From an uncultured Collinsella sp. (GTDB taxonomy: Bacteria; Actinomycetota; Coriobacteriia; Coriobacteriales; Coriobacteriaceae), in contig UQZI01000003.1 in NCBI GenBank assembly GCA_900545555.1, positions 1 to 56,060 on the forward strand: a DNA stretch of 56,060 nucleotides, given 5' to 3'. The position numbers and the translations under genes are program-made. How positions within the stretch are numbered: the first letter of the stretch is position 1; every line of letters begins with the position of its first letter. The notes beneath the pieces were generated by a model. The model was given only the letters and a program-made list of their open reading frames with translations. It had not been told where the DNA came from and searched no databases. Positions 1 to 8,243 of the stretch are shown here, one piece after another.

Positions 1-4
1 GGGC

Positions 5-49
5 TTGCAGCGTCGGCCGGTTACGCGGTTTGGTAAAACCGCGTAACTA
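5..49. repeat. Hairpin repeat overlapping the htpG stop codon (copy 1)
   Basis: A perfect 12-bp stem (GTTACGCGGTTT at 20-31, its complement at 36-47) closes a 4-base loop. The last stem base is the first base of the minus-strand TAG stop of htpG, so the hairpin forms at the very end of the coding sequence. The same hairpin, with the flanking TTGCAGCGTCG, recurs at 53375-53419 in the same position on glmM. There is no clear U tract, so simple intrinsic termination is uncertain; an mRNA 3'-end or transcription-stalling role is an inference. Confidence 0.85.
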
Positions 50-2071
50 AAGTAGATCGCAGACAGCTGCTGCGAAGGCAACGGGGTCCTCAGGGAGGAT
101 GCCCTCGACCAGCAGGGCCTGATCGTAGAGCAGGCCGGAGTACTGCTTGATCTTGTCGGCGTCGCCGGCCTTCTGGGCAGCGACGAGCTTGGCGAAGACC
201 GGGTGTTTGGCGTTGAGCTCGAGCACGCGCTGGCTCTTGGGCATGCCGTCGGGCGCGCCCTCGGGTCCCTTCTGGAGCACCTTCTCCATCTCGAGCGAAA
301 GCGGACCCTCGGTGGTGATGCAAGCGGGGGCATCGGTCAGGCGCGCGGAGACGGCAACTTTCTCGACCTTGTCACCGAGCGCCTCCTTCATAGCGCTAAA
401 GAGGTCCTCGTTTTCCTTGGTGGCGTCCTCGGCCTCCTTCTTCTCGTCCTCGGTCGCCAGATCAAGATCGCCAGTCGCGACGTTCTTGAGCTCCAGGTGA
501 CGATCCTCGACCTCGGGCTCGGCACCGTCGGCAACGGCCTTCTCGGCAGCCTCGCGGGCGGCGTCGTCCTCGTAGATCTTAGGCATATCGGCGGCAACGT
601 ACTCACGCATAGCCTGGAACGTGAACTCATCCACATCCTGCGTCAGCAACAGCACGTCATAGCCGCGCTCGAGCACGCCCTTTACCACGGGCATCTTGGC
701 CAAGCGCTCACGCGAGTCGCCGGCGGCGTAGTAGATGGCCTTCTGATCCTCGGGCATGCCCTTGGCATACTCGGCCAGGGTAATCATCTTCTGCTCCTTG
801 GCAGACCAGAACAGTAGCAGGTCGGCGAGCTCATCGGCCTTCATGCCATAGCTCGAGTAGATGCCGTACTTAAGGCCGCGGCCAAAGTTCTCAAAGAACT
901 TCTCGTAGGCCTCGCGGTCGTTGTCGCGCATGTCCTCAAGATCGGCAGTGATCTTCTTCTCGACACGCTTGGCAATGGCCTTGAGCTGACGGTTCTGTTG
1001 CAGCGTCTCACGCGAAATATTGAGCGTCACGTCGGCAGAGTCCACGACACCGCGCACAAAGTTGTAGTAGTCGGGCAGCAAGTCGTCGCACTTCTCCATA
1101 ATCAGCACGTTGGAACTGTAGAGCGCCAGGCCCTTCTCGTAGTCCTTGCTGTACAGATCGAACGGGGCGCGACCCGGCACAAACAGCAGCGCATCGTACT
1201 CAAGCGTACCCTCGGCATGGAAGCTGATAGTGCGCGCGGGATCGTCAAAGTCGTGGAACGTGGACTTGTAGAACTCGTTGTAATCCTTCTGCTCAACGTC
1301 GGAGCTGCGCTTTTTCCAAATCGGCGTCATGGAGTTGATGGTCTCGAGCTCCTGGTAGTCCTCGTACTCGGGCTTGTAGTCGTCGCCGGCGTCCTCGGGC
1401 TTGGGTTTCTGGCGGCTCTTGCTCACCATCATCTGAATCGGGTAGCGCACATAGTTGCTGTACTGCTGAATCAGGCTCTTGAGGCCCCACTCGGTCAGGA
1501 AGCGATCGTAGGTCTCGGCCTCGCCGTCGGCGTCGAGCTTCTCGTTCTCGCGCAGCGTCAGGATGACATCGGTACCGTGCTCAGCACGCTCGCCATCCTC
1601 GATGGTGTAGCCCTCAAGACCGTCGGACTCCCAAACGTGGGCGGTGTCCTCGCCATAGGCGCGGCTGACAACCTTTACGTGGCTGGCAACCATAAAGGCA
1701 GAGTAGAAGCCCACGCCAAACTGACCGATGATGTCGACATCGGAACCCTGCTGCTCGGCGTTCTCAGTCTTAAACTCCTCGGAGCCGGAATGGGCGATGG
1801 TGCCCAGATTGCGCTCGAGCTCCTCGGCGGTCATGCCGATACCGTTATCCGAAATGGTGATGGTACGGGCATCTTTATCAAAGGAAACACGAATAGCCAG
1901 GTCGCCCTGGTCGAGCTTGACGCTCGGGTCCTGCAGGCTCTTAAAGTTGAGCTTGTCGACGGCATCGCTCGCGTTGGAGATAAGCTCGCGCAGGAAGATT
2001 TCCTTATTGGTGTAGATGGAGTTGATCATGAGGTCGAGCAGTTTTTTGCTCTCGGTCTTAAATTGACGCAT
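47..2071 (-). CDS. htpG: Chaperone protein HtpG (Hsp90 family)
   Basis: Cytosolic ATP-dependent chaperone of the Hsp90 family, 674 residues against about 620-630 in many bacteria. The N-terminal GHKL ATPase shows the expected motifs in order: NASDA (helix with the metal-binding Asn), DNGIGM and GQFGVGFYS. The middle and C-terminal dimerisation domains follow, with an acidic insertion near residues 500-560 (DDAAREAAEKAV..., then a D/E/K-rich stretch) that probably accounts for the extra length. The start follows AAAGGAC by five bases and gives the canonical MRQFKTES N-terminus. It is monocistronic by spacing. Its stop codon is embedded in a hairpin repeat, and an inverted repeat lies in its promoter region. 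Identification is secure. Confidence 0.97.
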   Translation of the reverse strand: MRQFKTESKKLLDLMINSIYTNKEIFLRELISNASDAVDKLNFKSLQDPSVKLDQGDLAIRVSFDKDARTITISDNGIGMTAEELERNLGTIAHSGSEEFKTENAEQQGSDVDIIGQFGVGFYSAFMVASHVKVVSRAYGEDTAHVWESDGLEGYTIEDGERAEHGTDVILTLRENEKLDADGEAETYDRFLTEWGLKSLIQQYSNYVRYPIQMMVSKSRQKPKPEDAGDDYKPEYEDYQELETINSMTPIWKKRSSDVEQKDYNEFYKSTFHDFDDPARTISFHAEGTLEYDALLFVPGRAPFDLYSKDYEKGLALYSSNVLIMEKCDDLLPDYYNFVRGVVDSADVTLNISRETLQQNRQLKAIAKRVEKKITADLEDMRDNDREAYEKFFENFGRGLKYGIYSSYGMKADELADLLLFWSAKEQKMITLAEYAKGMPEDQKAIYYAAGDSRERLAKMPVVKGVLERGYDVLLLTQDVDEFTFQAMREYVAADMPKIYEDDAAREAAEKAVADGAEPEVEDRHLELKNVATGDLDLATEDEKKEAEDATKENEDLFSAMKEALGDKVEKVAVSARLTDAPACITTEGPLSLEMEKVLQKGPEGAPDGMPKSQRVLELNAKHPVFAKLVAAQKAGDADKIKQYSGLLYDQALLVEGILPEDPVAFAAAVCDLL

Positions 2072-2157
2072 GTGCAGTCCTTTCGCGCTACCCCCGTCCG
2101 CAAAAACGGCCCGGTTGCCCGAGCCGCATTGCAGACCTGCTATGTTCAGACTTAGAT

Positions 2158-2209
2158 TTTATAACCCATTAGCGCGCATATATACATACGGAATCGAAAA
2201 ACTGTATGT
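2158..2209 (-). promoter_or_regulatory. Possible htpG promoter and operator
   Basis: Upstream of htpG on the minus strand there is a TATAAA-like -10 (2158-2163) without a convincing -35. Just upstream is a near-perfect inverted repeat, ACATACGG (2184-2191) and CTGTATGT (2202-2209), 26 bp in total with one mismatch per arm. It does not match the CIRCE or HAIR heat-shock operators I know. Assignment as an operator rests on symmetry and position only. Confidence 0.35.
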
Positions 2210-2235
2210 CCAAACGCTCTGATGCACCAATTGCC

Positions 2236-2274
2236 AAGGAGTGTCCCCGACTGCCGGCAGGAAAGGAACGTCCC
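2236..2274. repeat. Direct repeat around a CTGCCGGCAG palindrome
   Basis: Two 12-base direct repeats, AAGGAGTGTCCC (2236-2247) and AAGGAACGTCCC (2263-2274), differ at two positions and flank the 10-bp palindrome CTGCCGGCAG (2251-2260). The right copy ends on the stop codon of the GNAT gene. It lies between htpG and the GNAT gene and is probably a lineage-specific intergenic repeat; function unknown. Confidence 0.55.
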
Positions 2275-2774
2275 TATCTGCCATCTACGCGCTTGGCCAT
2301 CCAAACATGGGGCTGGCCCTCGTCTTCGTAGTCCACCGGGGCAATCTGCGTGTAACCCGCCTTGGCATAGAGTGGTAGCACGTATTCCTGCGCGTGCAGC
2401 TTAATGAGCTTGGAGCCGGCATCACGCGCGCACGTATCACTGGCCTCGACAATCTTGCTCGCCAAACCGCGACGGCGCATGCTCGGCAGCACGGCCACGC
2501 GCCCCATAATGTAGGTCTCCCCCGCCGCGACGCCTTCGTCCAAGTCGCACGCCGGCAAAACTGGGGCTTCGGCATCTGCCGCGTACTCCAGTTCCTCGGG
2601 AAACACGCGCGAGCAGCCGGCAAGCTCGCCGTCTACATAGAGTGTCACATGAATGCAGTTCGGATCCTCGTCGATAGCGTCGAACTCATTCTCGTAGCCC
2701 TGCTCGTCCATAAAAACGACGCGGCGCACCAACGCCGCGTCGTCAAAGCATCCCGTCTTAAGTTGGATATCCAT
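2274..2774 (-). CDS. GNAT family N-acetyltransferase
   Basis: Predicted acetyl-CoA-dependent N-acetyltransferase of 166 residues; the substrate cannot be told from the sequence. The core shows the GNAT acetyl-CoA motif RRRGLASKIV, preceded by the strand GRVAVLPSMR, and late KAGYTQI and DEGQPHVWM segments as in ElaA/YjcF-like GNATs. An upstream in-frame ATG at 2792 exists, but the ATG at 2774 sits behind AAAGGGCAGCT and is preferred. It follows cpsB by about 40 bases and may be the last gene of that transcript. The TAG stop runs into the AAGGAACGTCCC repeat. Confidence 0.85.
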   Translation of the reverse strand: MDIQLKTGCFDDAALVRRVVFMDEQGYENEFDAIDEDPNCIHVTLYVDGELAGCSRVFPEELEYAADAEAPVLPACDLDEGVAAGETYIMGRVAVLPSMRRRGLASKIVEASDTCARDAGSKLIKLHAQEYVLPLYAKAGYTQIAPVDYEDEGQPHVWMAKRVDGR

Positions 2775-2802
2775 AGCTGCCCTTTCATTCAACGCGAACG
2801 TT

Positions 2803-2816
2803 AGGGACAGATTTTA
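2803..2816. repeat. AGGGACAG-TTTTA motif on the cpsB stop codon
   Basis: AGGGACAGATTTTA on the plus strand includes the complement of the cpsB TAA stop. Closely related GGGACAG-TTTA strings occur in both arms of the repeat beside proC at 17161-17303. This suggests a family of short intergenic elements that settle at gene ends; with three occurrences the claim is tentative. Confidence 0.4.
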
Positions 2817-3464
2817 GCGAAAATGAGCTCCGCGCACGCTAAACTTCGCGCGAGCCTTCGCCAGGCAGTCGTAATGACCCACGTTATGGGCATCGCTCGC
2901 GATGAAGCTGTACAGGTTCTGATCGAACAGGCGCTGCGCCGGCTTTTTCTCGCGACCAAAGCGACCGCCGGCAATAAAGTCCGCCGAAGCCTGCAGCTTG
3001 CAGCCCATATCGACCAGGCGCTCCGCCACGCTTACATCCTTTTGAACCGCACGATAGCGCTCAGGATGAGCGATGATCACCTGGTAGCCACGGCACTGCA
3101 AATCGTAAATCGTGTTCTCGTACTCTCTAAACGCATACGCATCGGCATGCGTCGAAAGCTCGAGCAGAAACTCGTTGGTCCCATCGAAATGCAAGTGATC
3201 CGCGGCATCGATACCAAGCTCAACGAGCTTTCGATGGTTGACCTCGAAGCCCATCTGGAGCGGAAAACCGTCAGCGTTATCGCGCAGCAGCTCAAAGGCA
3301 TCCCACATCTTGTCGTAATCAAAATAGGGATCACGGCAGTGAGGAGTGCAAACGATTCTGGTTACACCGGCCCGCTTGGCAGCCTCGAGCATCGCCAAGC
3401 TCTCTTCGAGATCGGCGGCGCCGTCGTCTACACCCGGCAAGATATGGCAATGAATGTCACGCAT
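2814..3464 (-). CDS. CpsB/CapC-type tyrosine-protein phosphatase (PHP fold)
   Basis: Metal-dependent PHP-fold phosphatase that removes phosphate from bacterial tyrosine kinases of the CpsD/Wzc type. The N-terminus DIHCHILPGVDDGA carries the HxH metal ligands; CTPHCRDP, FEVNHR, IIAHPERYR and IASDAHN supply the remaining metal-binding histidines and aspartates. At 216 residues it is shorter than the roughly 240-260 I would expect. The missing part is after IASDAHN, and the stop lies inside an AGGGACAG repeat motif, so slight 3' truncation is possible. All catalytic motifs remain. It lies 17 bases behind the kinase gene, its probable substrate. Confidence 0.88.
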   Translation of the reverse strand: MRDIHCHILPGVDDGAADLEESLAMLEAAKRAGVTRIVCTPHCRDPYFDYDKMWDAFELLRDNADGFPLQMGFEVNHRKLVELGIDAADHLHFDGTNEFLLELSTHADAYAFREYENTIYDLQCRGYQVIIAHPERYRAVQKDVSVAERLVDMGCKLQASADFIAGGRFGREKKPAQRLFDQNLYSFIASDAHNVGHYDCLAKARAKFSVRGAHFR

Positions 3465-3481
3465 AGGTCGGCCTTAATCAA

Positions 3482-4219
3482 CTAAACGTTTGCTCGGTTG
3501 GTGAAGATGCCCTTTTTGGAAGTGCCCTGATCGTCGGAGCCCTTCTTAACCTTCTTACCGTCCTTGGTGTAGTAAGAATAGTAGTACTCGCTGGTCTCGG
3601 TCTCACAGTAATTCATGACGGTACCGATGAGCTTGACCTTCTCGGACTTCTTAAGCTGGGCGATAGCGTTGAGCGCCTCTTCGCGCTTGGTAAAGTCCTC
3701 GCGCACCACGAACAGCGCGCCGTCGGTCAAGCTGGCAATCTCGGCAGCATCGATGAAGGTGCCGACCGGAGGAGCATCGAAGATGACGTACTGGAACTTG
3801 GCGGACAGTGCCTTTACCAGCTTGGCAAAGCGATGGGAGACGATGATGTCGGCAGGATTTGGAATGTGCGGCTCGGCATCGAGGAAGTAGAAGTTCTTCT
3901 GACCCGTCTCGACAATTGCCTGGTCAATGGAGATCTGCTCGGAAAGGACCGCATAGAGTCCGCCGCGCGAACGAACGCCGAGCATATCGGAAAGGGACCT
4001 GCGGCGCATATCGGCCTCGACCAGGAGCACGGACTTGCCGCTCGTGGCGATTGCCTGAGCAAGGTTAATGGAAACCGTAGACTTGCCCTCGTTGGGAATC
4101 GAGGAGGTAACGGTGATGGTGCGAATGGGGTCATCCACGCTCGCAAAGCGGATGTTGGCCAGAAGGGTCTTGGCGGCATTCTGTACAACGAGCTTATCGG
4201 TGTTCTTTGCCTTAGCCAT
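3482..4219 (-). CDS. CpsD/CapB-type tyrosine-protein kinase
   Basis: BY-kinase, the cytosolic ATPase/kinase half of the Gram-positive polysaccharide co-polymerase pair. It regulates chain length and export of exopolysaccharide with the membrane adaptor encoded just upstream. Visible motifs are Walker A (SSIPNEGKSTVSINLA), Walker A' (LLVEADMRRRSL) and Walker B (YVIFDAPPVGTF). A tyrosine cluster (SEYYYSYY) near residue 210 is the usual autophosphorylation site; here it is followed by about 30 more residues rich in Lys and Ser, so it is not at the extreme C-terminus. The ATG lies two bases after the cpsC stop and its ribosome site lies inside cpsC, which indicates coupling. Confidence 0.92.
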   Translation of the reverse strand: MAKAKNTDKLVVQNAAKTLLANIRFASVDDPIRTITVTSSIPNEGKSTVSINLAQAIATSGKSVLLVEADMRRRSLSDMLGVRSRGGLYAVLSEQISIDQAIVETGQKNFYFLDAEPHIPNPADIIVSHRFAKLVKALSAKFQYVIFDAPPVGTFIDAAEIASLTDGALFVVREDFTKREEALNAIAQLKKSEKVKLIGTVMNYCETETSEYYYSYYTKDGKKVKKGSDDQGTSKKGIFTNRANV

Positions 4220-4221
4220 GC

Positions 4222-4878
4222 CTATTTACCACCTTTCATAGCCGGAATTCGGCCAACAACGGGAATACCCAGGAGCTCTTCTGCCTCTTCGGCACCGCGG
4301 ATGCGGGTATTGAGCATGTCTGCCAAAACGACATAGGCAACTGCGATAAAGATACCGGCGAGGAACGCGACGGCAATATACAGCGTGCGCTTGGGGCCGC
4401 TGGGGGCTTCGGGGGTCTTAGCCTCGTCGATAACGTTGATGCTCTGGGCAGCGCCGACGTTCTGAGCGACCGTACTCACCGAGCTGGCAATGGCCTTTGC
4501 GACCTCAGCCGTCTCCTTGGCATCGGTGCCGGTAACCGAAAGCGTAATGACACGCGTGGTGGTCTCGGAGGAAACAGACACCTTGTAGTCATCCAAATCG
4601 GTGAGGCCCAGTTCTTTGGCGGCGCCGCTCTTAACGCTATCGCTATCCAGCAGCGTGGCGATATCGTTGGAAAGCATCTGGCTCGCCGAGAGATCGTTGT
4701 AGCTCATCTGACCGCTATCGTCGGTCTTGGCGAGAATGTACATGCTCGTCGTCGCGGTATAGGTGTTGTCCATCGCAACGAAGGACACGATGCCCATGGC
4801 GATCGCGCAGACCACCGGAAGGGTGATGACCAGCTTGAGGTGCTTCTTCAGCAGCTGGAACAGTTCGAGAAGGGTCAT
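4222..4878 (-). CDS. CpsC/YveK-type polysaccharide co-polymerase membrane adaptor
   Basis: Wzz-family chain-length determinant and kinase activator, 218 residues. An N-terminal membrane helix (about residues 16-38) is followed by an extracytoplasmic alpha/beta domain starting TYTATTSMYIL. The proline-rich stretch EAPSGPKR comes before the second helix (about 167-190), and the short cytoplasmic tail ends MKGGK and would contact the kinase. The start is preceded by GAAAGG. It is the first gene of a three-gene phosphoregulation unit. No glycosyltransferase, flippase or polymerase lies nearby, so this cassette probably acts on a polysaccharide encoded elsewhere or on other kinase substrates. Confidence 0.9.
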   Translation of the reverse strand: MTLLELFQLLKKHLKLVITLPVVCAIAMGIVSFVAMDNTYTATTSMYILAKTDDSGQMSYNDLSASQMLSNDIATLLDSDSVKSGAAKELGLTDLDDYKVSVSSETTTRVITLSVTGTDAKETAEVAKAIASSVSTVAQNVGAAQSINVIDEAKTPEAPSGPKRTLYIAVAFLAGIFIAVAYVVLADMLNTRIRGAEEAEELLGIPVVGRIPAMKGGK

Positions 4879-4925
4879 GCAGCTTGCCTTTCATTTCCCC
4901 AGTTCGGATTGACAAAACTGTCCGT

Positions 4926-4954
4926 ATGTTATCGCATCTTTTTACCGAGACCAA
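4926..4954 (-). promoter_or_regulatory. Promoter of the cpsCDB operon
   Basis: On the minus strand TTGGTC (4949-4954) and TAACAT (4926-4931) are 17 bases apart, a sound sigma-A-type arrangement about 50 bases before the cpsC start. The region between cpsC and the phoR-like gene contains nothing else except the terminator-like hairpin. Confidence 0.55.
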
Positions 4955-5012
4955 ACTCTATACATAAGAAACAGGCTCTCCTGTAAAAATGTCGGAAGCA
5001 ATCGTAAAATTG

Positions 5013-5050
5013 CACAACAACGCCGCACCCGAAAGTCAAATGCGGCGTCT
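5013..5050 (-). terminator. Terminator-like hairpin after the PhoR-like kinase gene
   Basis: An 8-bp stem (ACGCCGCA and TGCGGCGT) with a 13-base loop lies 24 bases beyond the kinase stop codon. It is followed on the minus strand by an imperfect T-rich run (TTGTTGTG). The long loop and weak U tract make it a modest candidate. Confidence 0.5.
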
Positions 5051-5073
5051 ACATCAATATCTATGTTGTATCG

Positions 5074-6498
5074 CTATGCGAATGGCTCGTCCTGCTGTAT
5101 GGGAAACGTCACCGTAATGGTGGTTCCCACGCCCAACTCGCTCGACAGATCGAGCGTGGCGTGATGATACAGGGCCGCATGCTTGACAATGGCAAGCCCC
5201 AGACCGGTTCCGCCGCGCGCCTTGGACCTACTCTTGTCCACGCGATAGAACCGCTCAAATACCTTGCCCTGTTCTTCAGGCGCGATACCGATTCCCGTGT
5301 CGGCGACAGCGAGGAACGGATGGCCTTCGTCGTTGGTGCCGCACTGCAGCGTAACCGTACCGCCGGGCCGATTGTAGCGGATGGCGTTGCTTGCCAGATT
5401 ATAGATGAGCTCGTCAATCAAGCGCGACACGCCTTCGATGACCACAGGCTTGGTCTCATGACTTATCGTCACATTCGCCTGACGGGCAACCTGTTCAAGG
5501 CGCTGCTCAACCGCGTAGATCGCACGCGAGAGCTCAATAGGCTCCGTGGACCCAATGGGCACTGCCTCGCCTTCAGTTGCACGTTCGGCCTCGTCCAAGT
5601 TAGACAGCGTAAGGATGTCATTGACAAGCGCTGCCAAGCGGCCCGCCTCACGATAGATGCGACCGCCAAAGTTGCGCAGGTCGTCCTCGCCCTCGACCAT
5701 GCCATTTGCGATGAGCTCGGCATAGCCCGAAATCGCCGTAAGTGGCGTCTTGAGCTCATGGGTGATATTCGCCGTGAACTCGCGGCGCATACGGTCGTTA
5801 TCCGCTAGCACCGCCATTTGGCGCTTGAGTTCCTGGCGCTGCGACTCGATACGCTCAAGCATGGGGACCATCTCGGCATAGGCGTGCTCATAGCTACGGC
5901 GTGGGTGATCCAAATCCACCTCTTGCAACGGCGCGATGATGGCACGGGACTCACGGCGCGCCATAAAAAACGAGAGTACTGCACCCGCTGCTGCGATAAG
6001 CAGCATCGGCGCCAGCATCGACAGCAAAATCGCCGCAACGCCAGGCTGGGCCTGCGCCAAGCGAACGACCTGGCCGTTATCAAGGGTGACAGCGCGATAC
6101 AGCATAATCTCGTCGAGTGTAGAGCTTGCGCGCTCCGCGGAACCCGAACCACTCTCAAAGGCCTCGATGACCTCGGGGCGATCGCCATGGTTGGGCAGTG
6201 TGGAAGGCGACGCCTCGTTGTCGTAGGCAACAGATCCGTCCTTATTGATCAGCGTGATACGAAGATCCTCGCGATCGAGGCTTCGCAAGAACGGAATGGG
6301 CTCCTGCTGCTCGTCGAGGGCGGCAGCAATGAGCTCAGTTTCCTGCGCCAGATTGGCACTCGTGGCATCCGCCAAAGTGTTTTGCACAAAGAACGCGCCC
6401 AGCACCGTAAACGCCACGATAACCGCCATGGCGCAGACAAAGATCGTCACAAAAACGCGGTGCGACAGCGTATGTTTTCCCTGGGGGGCGAAGACCAC
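5074..6498 (-). CDS. PhoR-like sensor histidine kinase
   Basis: Membrane histidine kinase of 474 residues that probably partners the response regulator encoded three bases upstream. There are helices at about 14-37 and 154-180 with an extracytoplasmic sensor region of about 115 residues between them. The phosphoacceptor is His247 in the H-box (ITHELKTPLT). The ATPase domain shows the N-box (NLASNAIRYN), G1 (DTGIGIAPEE), F (FERFYRVD) and G2 (GGTGLGLAIV). Linkage to pstB suggests phosphate sensing, as for PhoR. The signal itself is inferred from context; PstSCA and PhoU are not in the window. Confidence 0.88.
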   Translation of the reverse strand: MVFAPQGKHTLSHRVFVTIFVCAMAVIVAFTVLGAFFVQNTLADATSANLAQETELIAAALDEQQEPIPFLRSLDREDLRITLINKDGSVAYDNEASPSTLPNHGDRPEVIEAFESGSGSAERASSTLDEIMLYRAVTLDNGQVVRLAQAQPGVAAILLSMLAPMLLIAAAGAVLSFFMARRESRAIIAPLQEVDLDHPRRSYEHAYAEMVPMLERIESQRQELKRQMAVLADNDRMRREFTANITHELKTPLTAISGYAELIANGMVEGEDDLRNFGGRIYREAGRLAALVNDILTLSNLDEAERATEGEAVPIGSTEPIELSRAIYAVEQRLEQVARQANVTISHETKPVVIEGVSRLIDELIYNLASNAIRYNRPGGTVTLQCGTNDEGHPFLAVADTGIGIAPEEQGKVFERFYRVDKSRSKARGGTGLGLAIVKHAALYHHATLDLSSELGVGTTITVTFPIQQDEPFA

Positions 6499-6501
6499 GG
6501 G

Positions 6502-7230
6502 TTACTCCTCCGATGCGGTGGCCGCGGTGTCGTCGCCTTCGGCACCATCACCGGCAGAAGGCTCGGCCAAGCGGTAACCCACGCCGCGCACGGTCTCGAT
6601 GGCGCTGGCATGCTCGCCCAGTTTTTGGCGAAGCGTCTGCACATGCACGTCGACGGTGCGCGAACCGCCGTCGAAGTCCCAGCCCCACACGCTCTGCAGC
6701 AACGACTCGCGGGTAAAGACCACGCCGGGCTTGCGCATGAGGTACTCGAGCAGGTCGAACTCGCGCAGGGTGAGCTTAAGCGGCTCGCCGGCAACGGTCA
6801 CCTCGCGATGGCTGGGCGAGAGCACGATGTCGCCCACGCTGAGCACATCGCTCGCCTGCTTGACCATGCCGCCGCGACGCAGCAGTGCGCGGCAGCGGCT
6901 CGCAAGCTCCATGAGCGAAAACGGCTTAGTCAGGTAATCGTCGGCACCGCCATCGAGCGCCATCACCTTGTCGAGTTCGGTGTCCTTGGCGGTAAGCATC
7001 ATGATGGGCACCGTCGCCGTCAGGCGATCGGCACGCAGGCGACGCATAATCGCCAAGCCATCGGTGTCGGGCAGCATGATATCGAGCAGCACAGCATCGG
7101 GCACCCGTCGTGCCACGGCAGCTTTAAACTCGCCATCACACGAAAAGCCCTCGGCCTCGATTCCCTGCTTGCGCAGCGCGTAGACTGTCAAATCCCTGAT
7201 GTTGTCATCGTCCTCGACGTAATAGATCAT
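6502..7230 (-). CDS. PhoB/PhoP-like OmpR-family response regulator
   Basis: Two-domain DNA-binding response regulator, 242 residues. The receiver has acidic residues EDDD near the N-terminus, the phosphorylation site Asp50 (AVLLDIMLP), Thr in MLTAKD and Lys in LTKPFS. The C-terminal winged helix contains LTLREFDLLEYLM, the recognition-helix region DGGSRTVDVHV and GVGYRLA. The ATG is preceded by AAGGGG. It lies between pstB and the kinase on one strand, so the probable role is control of phosphate-starvation genes. A 20-residue Glu/Ala/Thr tail follows the winged helix. Confidence 0.9.
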   Translation of the reverse strand: MIYYVEDDDNIRDLTVYALRKQGIEAEGFSCDGEFKAAVARRVPDAVLLDIMLPDTDGLAIMRRLRADRLTATVPIMMLTAKDTELDKVMALDGGADDYLTKPFSLMELASRCRALLRRGGMVKQASDVLSVGDIVLSPSHREVTVAGEPLKLTLREFDLLEYLMRKPGVVFTRESLLQSVWGWDFDGGSRTVDVHVQTLRQKLGEHASAIETVRGVGYRLAEPSAGDGAEGDDTAATASEE

Positions 7231-7294
7231 GTTGAACCCCTTTGCGGCCGATATGACCGCATCTTAACCCTAAAGGCACCTGTAAAAGACAGCG

Positions 7295-8170
7295 TCAGCC
7301 AAAACGCCCCGTCAAATAATCCGCGGTGCGCGGATCGGACGGATTCTTGAAGAGTTGCGCGGTGGGCGCGTGCTCCACCAGCTCACCCAGCAAAAAGAAC
7401 GCAACCGAATCGGAAATACGCGCGGCCTGCTGCATGTTGTGCGTCACGACCACCAGCGTGCAGGTCTCCTTGAGCTCGCAGGCCAGCTGCTCCACCACCA
7501 ACGTCGACACAGGGTCGAGTGCCGAGGTCGGCTCGTCCATCAGCAGAATGTCGGGCTGCACGGCAAGTGCGCGGGCGATGCACAGGCGCTGCTGCTGTCC
7601 ACCCGAAAGACCCAGGCCTGACTCTTTGAGCTTGTCCTTGACCTCGTCCCACAGGGCAGCGCGACGCAGGGAGTCCTCGACCAGCTCATCGAGCACGACG
7701 CGGTCGCGCACACCCATACCGCGAGGACCGTAGGCGACGTTGTCGTAGATGCTCATGGGAAATGGGTTGGGGCGTTGGAACACCATGCCCACGCGCTGGC
7801 GCAAACGACAGATGTCGCAATCGCCCAGGATATCTTGACCATCGAGCGCAATCTTGCCCTCGATGCGGCAATCCTTGATGCCGTCGTTCATGCGGTTAAA
7901 GCAGCGCAGCAACGTGGACTTTCCGCAGCCCGAAGGCCCGATGAACGAAGTGATCTGCTTGTCGCGGATCTTGATATTCACGTCCTTGAGCGCATGGTGA
8001 TCGCCATAGAACAGGTCGAGGCCCTCGACGTCGATGCGCGTCGGCGAGGCGGCAAGATCCTCTGCCGTGGGGCGAGTCGCATCCCCAACCTCGCGCTCAT
8101 GCGCGGCCTCGGCCTGCGCTTCCATGAGTTCTTCAAGCTCCGTGGGCTCCACAGCCGCAGCAGCCGTCAT
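7295..8170 (-). CDS. pstB: Phosphate ABC transporter ATP-binding protein PstB
   Basis: ATPase subunit of the high-affinity phosphate importer PstSCAB. Motifs are Walker A (GPSGCGKST), Q-loop (VFQRPNPFP, characteristic of PstB), signature (LSGGQQQR), Walker B (ILLMDEPTSALDP) and the His switch (VVVTHNM). The ATG at 8170 is seven bases behind GGAGGT and is preferred to the longer ORF start. A non-conserved acidic N-terminal extension of about 40 residues precedes the usual start of the fold. The permease genes pstC and pstA, the binding protein and phoU are not adjacent; the gene instead heads a unit with a two-component system. Confidence 0.93.
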   Translation of the reverse strand: MTAAAAVEPTELEELMEAQAEAAHEREVGDATRPTAEDLAASPTRIDVEGLDLFYGDHHALKDVNIKIRDKQITSFIGPSGCGKSTLLRCFNRMNDGIKDCRIEGKIALDGQDILGDCDICRLRQRVGMVFQRPNPFPMSIYDNVAYGPRGMGVRDRVVLDELVEDSLRRAALWDEVKDKLKESGLGLSGGQQQRLCIARALAVQPDILLMDEPTSALDPVSTLVVEQLACELKETCTLVVVTHNMQQAARISDSVAFFLLGELVEHAPTAQLFKNPSDPRTADYLTGRFG

Positions 8171-8184
8171 ACCGCACACCTCCA

Positions 8185-8212
8185 TATCGATATCAATTCA
8201 GCAGTATCGATA
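8185..8212 (-). promoter_or_regulatory. Paired TATCGATA palindromes before pstB
   Basis: Two identical 8-bp palindromes, TATCGATA at 8185-8192 and 8205-8212, have centres 20 bp apart, about two helical turns. They lie between the putative promoter and the pstB ribosome site. The geometry suits a dimeric regulator binding one DNA face; the regulator is unknown. Confidence 0.4.
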
Positions 8213-8243
8213 GTAGGAATCGCGGCTCATACGCACGTGAGCA

